Below are positions 56,977 through 64,000 of a stretch of DNA of 64,000 bases, piece after piece; position 1 is the stretch's first letter, and each line of letters starts with the position of its first letter. This DNA is from Lichina pygmaea (taxonomy: Eukaryota > Ascomycota > Lichinomycetes > Lichinales > Lichinaceae). The stretch is from positions 806,001-870,000 of the forward strand of contig OY730173.1 of assembly GCA_963422465.1 (NCBI GenBank), read 5' to 3'. The notes beneath the pieces are model-generated. The model was not told the DNA's origin. It worked only from the letters and a program-made list of their open reading frames with translations, and did not search any database. The translations under genes and the position numbers were made by a program.

Positions 56977-58377
56977 ATGCCTGTCAAAAAGAAGAAACCA
57001 GACTCCTCCCAGAACACTACCAGAAAAACAACACCTTCTCCAACAATGCCAGCTCCCAGTTCTGCTGGTACTCAGCCTAGTTCTTCTACCCTCTATCCAG
57101 CTTTCCAGAATGACTACAACCTACTGGACTCATGGCTCAAGACTCAAGCTACCCCAGAATCTGTACTGAAAAGCTGGGAGAATATTAAGAAAAACTCTTG
57201 TACTAATGAAGCCCAGTCCACCAAAACCCAGTCTCTCCCCACTGGTCTGACCAACAAGATTTTCCAGAAGCTGGAGAATATTAACAAGCAGCTAGACAAG
57301 TAAGAATCTAAGCTATCATATGCCCAGGCTGTTCAGAAACATATCCCAGCTCAAATCCCTCTAGCTCCAAGAATTCTGAAGGAAGTTCTTGTCCACCCTG
57401 GTAACCAGACACCTGACATGGCCAACAGGACCCACATCCAGCTTTTTCAAGCTCTCCAAGACAGACTCCCCAGTCCCTATAATAAACAAGTCAGAGCAGT
57501 GAGAAAACTTCCCTCAGGGGATGTTCTTATTAACACTGAAACCCAAGAGACTAAGAGTTTTCTGGAGAAAGACTCTGCCTGGATATCAGCTATTTTTACC
57601 AAGGAAGCAACTATCCAACCCAAGAGATTCCCAGTGTTGATTCATGGAGTCAGAACCACAGACATCCAGCCAGAAAACCTGGAAAAAACTCGCCAGACTA
57701 TCCAGAACAGCAACCTATCCCTGAGCAAGCAAATCACTATTCTAAGAGCCTACTGGTCAAAGAAGGCTATAGCTCAAAAGAAACCAGTTACTTCACTCCA
57801 CCTGGATCTGGCCACCCCGGAACAGGCCAATCTTCTAATTGAGAGTGGAGTAGTGCTGGGCCACAGATTGCATGAGGCAGAGCCTTTTCTGGCTAACACA
57901 GTGGTGGCACAATACTTCAAGTGCTTTGGGTATAGACACCAAGCTCGCCTGTGCAGGAATCAAGCTGTATGTGGTGCCTGTGGAGGCCAGCATGAAAGAA
58001 GAACCTGCCAAATCCCTGAGCAACTGCTAAAGCCAAAATGCAGCAACTGCAAAGGAGCTCACCCAGCCTCGGCTAGCACATGCCCAGTACGCCAAGAAGC
58101 AGTCAAGAAGGCAAGAGAGGCATGGATTTCCCGCCCAGGGAAGTATGAGATCTCCACTGCTACCACTGTCCCAGTCACACAGTCTCCAGTTACTTTCCCC
58201 TTCATACAGACTCTTCCAGGGGGAAAAAAACAGAAAACCACAGAGCCAACTAGAAGCTCAGAGAGACTCAGAGGAGAGTCTCCAGAAGTGCAAATTCTGT
58301 CTACAAGATCAACAAACACAGGGAGAAAGCAGTCAGTCAACCCCTTCAAGATCTTTGAAGATGAAATGTCTACATGA
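56977..58377 (+). pseudogene. LINE A ORF1, one in-frame stop
   Basis: Same 467-codon frame as LINE B ORF1, with a TAA at 57301-57303 where LINE B has CAA (a C-to-T change in CpA). The three Cys clusters are kept with small changes, one of which replaces the first Cys by Tyr (YFKCFGYRHQARLC). Such a loss would weaken zinc binding. Overlaps ORF2 by ATGA. Confidence 0.93.
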
Positions 58378-61300
58378 AGAATACAAAGTTCACACTTCTT
58401 CAATACAATGTGCAGAAAAGCCAATCAGTCCAAGAGCTACTTCTAGCAACCCCAACTCTTCAAGAAGTAGATATTATTGCACTTCAAGAACCCTGGAAGA
58501 ATCCTCACCTTCAAACCAGCACCTCAACTGTTTTTTCTTCTTTTCTTCCTTTATATTCTCCAGAGATTGGTAGAACTCTTTTTCTTATTAACAAAAACCT
58601 GAATCTGTCATCTCTCCACCCTACTTTCTGGAGTAAAGACTTTGTTTCTCTTGAAATTCATCTGGAAAACACCTCTACTTCTCTGTGGGTGCATAATCTA
58701 TACTTCACTCCCTCAAGTCAAGAGAACTACCTACAAGCATCAGAAGCTCTTCTCTGTCTACTCCAAAATGCTTTACAAGCAAAAGGGCAGCATATTCTTC
58801 TTACAGACTCAAATCTTCACCACCCTGACTGGTCAAAGAAAAGAAGACTATATTCTGACACTGCACACAAGTTCCAAACTCTAATGAAAAACTCAAATCT
58901 GGAGTTAGCTATTGCACCTTTTACACCCACAAGAGCTAGATCTCTTTCCCACAAAGCCTGTTCACCTATTGATCTTTTCTTTATATCTTCTTCTCTTTCT
59001 AACTCTCTAATCTTTTCTAAAATTGCTTTGCAGTTCTTTCATAGGTCTGACCACAGATCTGTGCTAACTAGCCTGGACCTGGACTCACCAAGAAAAACCT
59101 GGAAGCCAGAAAGGAACTGGAAAACACTGGACACAAATCTGGCAAAACAAGAGTGTAATAATTTGCAGCTGCTCTTCCACTTTCAAGATAAACATGAAGT
59201 GGATGAGTACTTGGAATATCTTAACCACTTTCTCCAAGAAATAGCAGACAGATGCACAGAACTCCAGAAGCAATCTAGCCACTCAGTCCTCTGGTGGAAC
59301 CAAGAGATCCAAACTAAAGTTAAGCAGGAAAGAAGAATAAGAAGACAAGTGCTCAGAGGACAGGCAAGCCAAGAAGAGCTAGAAGAAGCAACTAAGCTCA
59401 AGAAGAAAGCTGTCAGAGAAGGCAAACAGAACACCTTCAGAAAACAAGTTCATGAGCTAGCCAGATCCTCAAAATTCTGGAAGCTTGCAAAGTGGGGAAA
59501 ATCAAAAGCTAACAAGACCCCTGATCTTCCTCTGGTCCCTGATCTGGAGACTCAAGAAGGACTAGCCAAAAGCTTTGAGGAGAAGACAAAATCTTTCTCA
59601 GCTCAATTCTTTCCAGAAGCACGTGTTCCAGAACCAAGTACAGAAAGTCACCAGAGTACCCCAGATATCCAGCTTTCTCAGGAGGTTACCACTGAAGAAG
59701 TGGAGCAAATTCTGAACAAGAAGAAACCTTTTACAGCAGGAGGAAAAGACAAGCTGCCAAATGGATTTCTGAAAGCTCTGGGTCCCAAGTTCTGCCAAGC
59801 TATAGCTGTTCTCACATCAACATGCTGGAGACTGGAATACTTTCCAGAGAGATTCAAGAATGCCAAAACAGTCTGTCTAAGAAAACCCGGCAAGAGAATC
59901 TATAACCAAGCTAAAGCCTGGCGCCCTATAGCTCTGCTAAACACAACTGGCAAGCTGATGGAAGCTATTACAACAGCCAGACTAAGCAAGGTAGCAGAAG
60001 AAGCTAAACTCTTGCCAGAAATCTAGATGGGGTTCAGGAAAGGCAGATCAACTGAATCAGCACTTTTCCTTCTAACTTCCCAAGTGGAAAAAGTCTGGAA
60101 AGAAGGCATGGTTGCATCTCTACTTTCTCTGGACATCTCAGGAGCATATGACAGAGTTCTCCCAGAGATTCTTCAAAAGATTCTGGAGAGAAAAGGAATC
60201 CCTCTCTGGCTAACTTCTTGGATCTTCTCTTTCTGTACCAGATGTACCACCACCCTAGTTTTTGATGACTCTGAGTCCTCTTCTATTCCTATTCACTGTG
60301 GAGTCCCCCAAGGTTCCCCTTTGTCTCCTATTCTTTTTCTATTCTATATTTCTGAACTTCATGAGACTGTACATTCTCCTACTACTGGTGTTTCTGCTCT
60401 GGGATTTGCAGATGATACAAATCTGCTTGCATTTGGACACTCTCTTAAAAGCAACCTTCTGAAGTTGAAGAATACACATCTTAAATGTCTATCTTGGGCT
60501 GCAAGACATGGAATAGTTTTCTCTCCTGAGAAATATGAAATACTTTATTTTTCCAGAAGAAGATCAGACAATCTGCAGCTCAAGCTTAGACTTGGGAATG
60601 TGATTCTAAAACCAAAAGAAGAAGTGTGAGTATTGGGAGTGTACCTGGATGCCAAACTCCACTGGCACAAACACCAGAGAATTATTCTTCAAAAAGTACA
60701 AAAAGCACTATCTTCTCTTTCTAGAACCTCTTACTCCACCTGGGGCTTTCCAGTTCTCACAGCACGCCTTGTGTACACTGCAGTACTCAGATCTGTACTG
60801 AGCTATGCAGTGGGAATTTGGTTCAACCCACTCAGAAAATCCTCTAATATTTCCTCTCTGATCATATTCCAAAACAAATGTCTGAGACTTATTGGGGGTG
60901 CTTTCAAAGCCACTCCTTCTTTTCTATTAGAGAGTGAGCTTTTTCTTTTACCTCTAGATCTCTATTTTAAATTTCGCACAGCCTGTTTTCTATCTTCTAT
61001 CCAAACCTCCTCTCTGAAAGACTTTCTTGACAGTACCTTTGCTACTATTTCTTCCTATGCTTCTTCACTGAGGAAACCTTTAAAGAAATCCTCAACTATC
61101 TCTCCTAATTGGAAGTTCACTTGGTTAAGTCAAATAACTACTAACCAGACTAGTTCAAAGAAAGAACTACAAATACTCTTTACTAAAGAGTGGGAAAACC
61201 AATGGGAGGAGAAGAAAAGAAAAAGCTATGCTGGATGGCAGGTGTTTTGCCAAAAACCTCACTACAACAATCTAAAGCTCTACAAAGAGCTACAGAAAGC

Positions 61301-61616
61301 TGAGGCAAGTCTACTACTGCAAACCAGAACTGGGAGAATTGGTCTAGCAAGTTTTCTTTTCAGAGCTGGAGTCCCTGACTTTCCTACCCCCCTATGCATG
61401 TGTGGTCAAGCAGAAGAGACAGTAAAGCATATCACCTCTTCATGCTCTCTCTACTCAAGTCAAAGACAACATGCTCTCTTTAACCCCCAAGATTTCACTA
61501 CTATTATTTCAAACCCAGAGCTTCTACAGAAGTTTCTGTACTGGTTTATGTCTTTGAAAAGACTAAACCAATTTAATCTGGCTTTCAAACTTCACTATTC
61601 ACACTCCAACATCTAG
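58374..61616 (+). pseudogene. LINE A ORF2, two in-frame stops
   Basis: The same 1,081-codon frame as in LINE B. A TAG at 60024-60026 is shared with LINE B. A TGA at 60627-60629 is private and stands where LINE B has CGA (CpG to TpG). Replacements against LINE B are few (about eight in the first 550 codons), for example Gly to Arg in GSDH of the endonuclease (RSDH here), which may affect the active site. Reverse transcriptase FADD is kept. Confidence 0.93.
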
Positions 61617-61803
61617 AAGCTTTTCCTACCAGACACTACAAGATTTCCTTTTGCTACACTTTCTAGTCACCTCCCTGTCTTCAGTTTTTATTCCTTTAAA
61701 GGTTTTCTGAAGAAGTTCACTATTAGCTGGAAGATCTGCATGGCTGTAAAGCTACAAACAGTGTAAGAATCAAATCAAAAAAAAAAAAAAACTCTTCAGG
61801 GAT

Positions 61804-63691
61804 CTCCAGAGGATTAACAACTTCCTCTCTCTTCATCTCTAACTGTTTGGCCACCTGGTTCTGGGGTGTGCCTGTCAAGGTGGACCTCTTCTCTTGAGAG
61901 TTGTCCTTTCTGTCAGTGAGGTTCCACTGAGGACTTCTTCCCTCATCTGTCCACACCTTCTGTGGCTGGTAACAGGTCTGAGCTGTGTTGTTAGTGCAGT
62001 TCCTAAACGTGAGTACTCCTGTCCTCCAGTTAACAACTGGGTTGTACTTCTTTAGCCAAGGCATCCCCAAATAGATATCCTGAGTGGCCAACTTGACAAT
62101 ATCAAGGTAGATCCTTTCAGTATAGTGTCCAGTAACTATTTCTATTGGCTATGTCTTATGGCAGACTAGCTCTGTCTGTCTATTTGCCATCGCAAGCTGG
62201 TAGGGCTGCTGCTTGTGTTTCTTTCCAGTGCTGAGAGTGTTGTAGAGTTGTCTTAAAATGTAGTTTCCACTGGCTCTAGAATCAACAAGTGTGTATGTCT
62301 GTACTGGCGTGTTGGCGTGTAGTGACACAGGTAATCGCAGGTGCTTTGTGTTGCTAGGGGTCATGTGGTTGAGCTCCTGATGTCACCCCTTGACAAGGGA
62401 GTTCAGTCTTTTCCTGATTGAAGTATTTTTCCACTGACTGGGCAATAAGTCCAGCTATTCCTATCAGTCCTGAGGAATCCATTCATGAATTTGTCTTGCT
62501 GATGCTTGTCACATCCGGGTTTGAGGCAGTACTGCCAATTGTTGACATAGCAGTTGTTGTTGTTGCCTTACTGTAGGAACATAAAGTGTTTGTGCCAATC
62601 ATGTGTGTGCCTGGGGAATGTGGTGTGTTTGTGTTTGTCCCAAAAGTGGATCTCACACACATCCTTCTCACAATTGACCCAATGCTTGTGGCAGGTGGCG
62701 TGGTAGGGTGAATGTCCTCTATACCTTCGTAGTTGTTTGTGGTAGGTGCAGTAGTGTTTTGTGCAGAACCTCCACTGTAGTTCACTGTGCTGTAAGTTTT
62801 GTGGGTCTATGCTGTAAGCATAGCTTCCTTGTGGTATTTCTTCTTTGATAGATGTGGGTTTGTCTCAGTCCCCATCAGAGGTGGTTAAGAGCTCCTGTCC
62901 CTTGTCCTGACCTGTCTGTTCTGGTAGGTCCTTGCCTTCTGATGTTGCCAGTTGGTGGGCTACTTCAAGTGTCTGATTATAATTGTCCTATTGTTCAAGG
63001 GATAGCTGAGTCTCTTCTGGTGGGTTCTCTGGCTTGATGACATTCCAGTCTCTGTCAAGTGTATTAAGTTGCTGTCAGTGCACCTTGTTCTTTGAACAAC
63101 AGTCTTTCACCATGTGGCCTAGCTTGCCACAAGTATAGCACTTCAGTACTTTCCTTTTTTTGTTGTTTCTTCCCTTTGTGAATCTTCCTCTGTGGTGGAC
63201 TGCATCCAGTTCCATGGGTGCATAACTATATAGATCATGTGGTGGTGCCTTGTTAGGCAGCTTGTAGTGGTTGCTCATATGCCATGCAGGGTGGCTGTAT
63301 CCTCTGTCATAGTGTTTCTCTATCACTCACTCAAATAACTTGTTGTTGATGTTGATTGCTTGTGTGATGAGTTCATCCAGTGTGTTGACCACTTGTCTGT
63401 TGAAGGTGATCTTGTCCTTCATGTTTTTCTTGAGTCCACATCAGTACATGACTATCAGGGTGTTGTCATCCCAGTCAGTCAGTACTGAGTATTGTTTGAA
63501 CTGTGTGGTATACTCTGCAGCTAAGTGTTGTTGCTTGATGTGCTGGATCATTCATATAGCCACTTTGTTTTTGTTAGATAGTCCAAGGATCTTTTTGATC
63601 TCCTCCTTGAATTGTGTCTATTTTGTCATCCATTCTGATATACCACATGGTCTCTGTTTCCTGAGAGATGTTTGTTGATGTAGGGTTTGAC
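61804..63691 (-). pseudogene. E3 piece 3: protease and gag
   Basis: Continues E3 after LINE A. Protease region 61723-62364 (YTLVDSRASGNYI) and gag with the knuckle CYTCGKLGHMVKDC at about 63105-63150. The N-terminal part of gag is missing because another LTR starts at 63692. Confidence 0.85.
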
Positions 63692-63726
63692 TGTTGCGGT
63701 CTGTACTGTGCTGTCCTAACCAAGTA
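63692..63726 (-). repeat. LTR fragment of a further E element (E6)
   Basis: The first 35 bases of an E-type LTR in reverse orientation (TGTTGCGGTCTGTACTG), joined directly to gag of E3 at a point that lies about 300 bp inside gag in other copies. It is therefore a separate insertion into E3 or a recombination joint. It is cut by LINE C. Confidence 0.7.
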
Positions 63727-64000
63727 TTTTTATTTTTTATTTTATTTGATTCTTACACTGGTAGTAGCTTTACAGCCATGCAGATCTTCTAGCTAATAGT
63801 GAACTCCTTCAGAAAACCTTTGAAGGGATAAAAACTGAAGGCAGGGTGTGACTAGGGAATGTAACAAAAGGAATCTTGAAGTTTCTGGTAAGAGAAAAGA
63901 ATCTAGGTATTGGATTGGGAATAGTGGAGTTTGAAAGCTAGATTAAACTGGTTTAGTCTTTTCAAAGACATAAACCAGTACAAGAACTTCTGTAGTAGCT
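63727..64000 (-). mobile_element. LINE C: 3' end of a LINE running out of the window
   Basis: Minus orientation. The T-rich tail at 63727-63750 is followed by ATTCTTACACTGG (reverse of the LINE 3' end) and the 3' UTR; from about 63930 it enters the end of ORF2. Its tail units match the LINE at 38523-39852. It inserted in the E6 LTR. Confidence 0.9.

Larger units (their letters stand above)
44468..61790 (+). mobile_element. LINE A: full-length Tad1/I-like LINE, split by F1
   Basis: Flanked by the 13-bp duplication ACTCTTCAGGGAT (44455-44467 and 61791-61803) inside E3. Without F1 it is about 5.45 kb. The 5' UTR (44468-44972 and 56846-56976) is followed by ORF1, ORF2, a 3' UTR and an A tail. 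It is only about 34 bases shorter at the 5' end than LINE B. ORF1 has one in-frame stop and ORF2 two. At protein level it is almost identical to LINE B. Confidence 0.95.
24132..63691 (-). mobile_element. E3: Ty3/Gypsy chromovirus, split by E4 and LINE A
   Basis: Minus orientation. Pieces: LTR 24132-24769; antisense ORF, chromodomain and integrase 24770-26445; RNase H and reverse transcriptase 43254-44467; protease and gag 61804-63691. The joins are proved by the duplications flanking E4 (TGAGA) and LINE A (ACTCTTCAGGGAT). On its gag side it is cut by another LTR piece at 63692. Decayed, with more than ten breaks. It lies within E2. Confidence 0.88.

Noticed and set aside
63692-63726. 5' LTR of E3 itself
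   Set aside because: It joins gag about 300 bp inside the reading frame, while other copies have the gag start next to the LTR. A separate insertion or recombination fits better.

Overview
The window looks like a filamentous ascomycete (Pezizomycotina) chromosome arm. Its first 11 kb carry five compact single-copy host genes with short GT-AG introns. From about 11.3 kb, and densely from 13.6 kb, it becomes an almost gene-free block of nested retroelements. The species cannot be fixed from the sequence. The gene families and the 47-65 bp introns fit Pezizomycotina, and a Sordariomycete such as one of the Hypocreales is only a guess.

Host part (1-10.9 kb): a PDR16/Sec14-like phosphatidylinositol transfer protein (+), the TRAPP subunit Trs31/TRAPPC5 (+), the spliceosomal protein MFAP1 with a long RS/RD tail (-), the ribosome biogenesis factor Alb1 with three exons (-), and a membrane-anchored USP-type deubiquitinase resembling Ubp16 (+). 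They are housekeeping genes of lipid transfer, vesicle tethering, splicing, ribosome assembly and ubiquitin removal, and they do not form a pathway. A transition zone (11-13.6 kb) holds a tRNA-derived SINE, an inverted-repeat remnant and low-copy filler.

Repeat part (13.6-64 kb): two Ty3/Gypsy chromovirus families (called E and F here), one Tad1/I-like LINE family with at least three subfamilies, and the SINE. Target-site duplications allow the insertions to be put in order. E1 is complete, stands alone and carries a SINE. A second stack reads: LINE fragment (21.1 kb) > E2 > E3. Inside E3 lie E4 (which itself holds a chimeric LINE, the complete element E5 and another LINE) and LINE A. LINE A holds F1, and F1 holds LINE B. 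At the right edge an LTR piece and LINE C interrupt E3. The outer halves of this stack lie beyond base 64000. All LTR elements are decayed by many C-to-T type changes.

Points of most interest: (1) a Cys-rich, coiled-coil ORF antisense to pol at the 3' end of every E copy, with a similarly built one in the unrelated family F; (2) a SINE whose 3' end copies the tail of a resident LINE; (3) two LINE copies of different age sharing the same in-frame TAG before an ATG in the reverse transcriptase; (4) signs of Tf1-like self-priming in both Gypsy families; (5) a TSD-flanked LINE fused to about 1.1 kb of unrelated DNA; (6) exchange of the 3' module (U3 plus antisense ORF) between E subfamilies.
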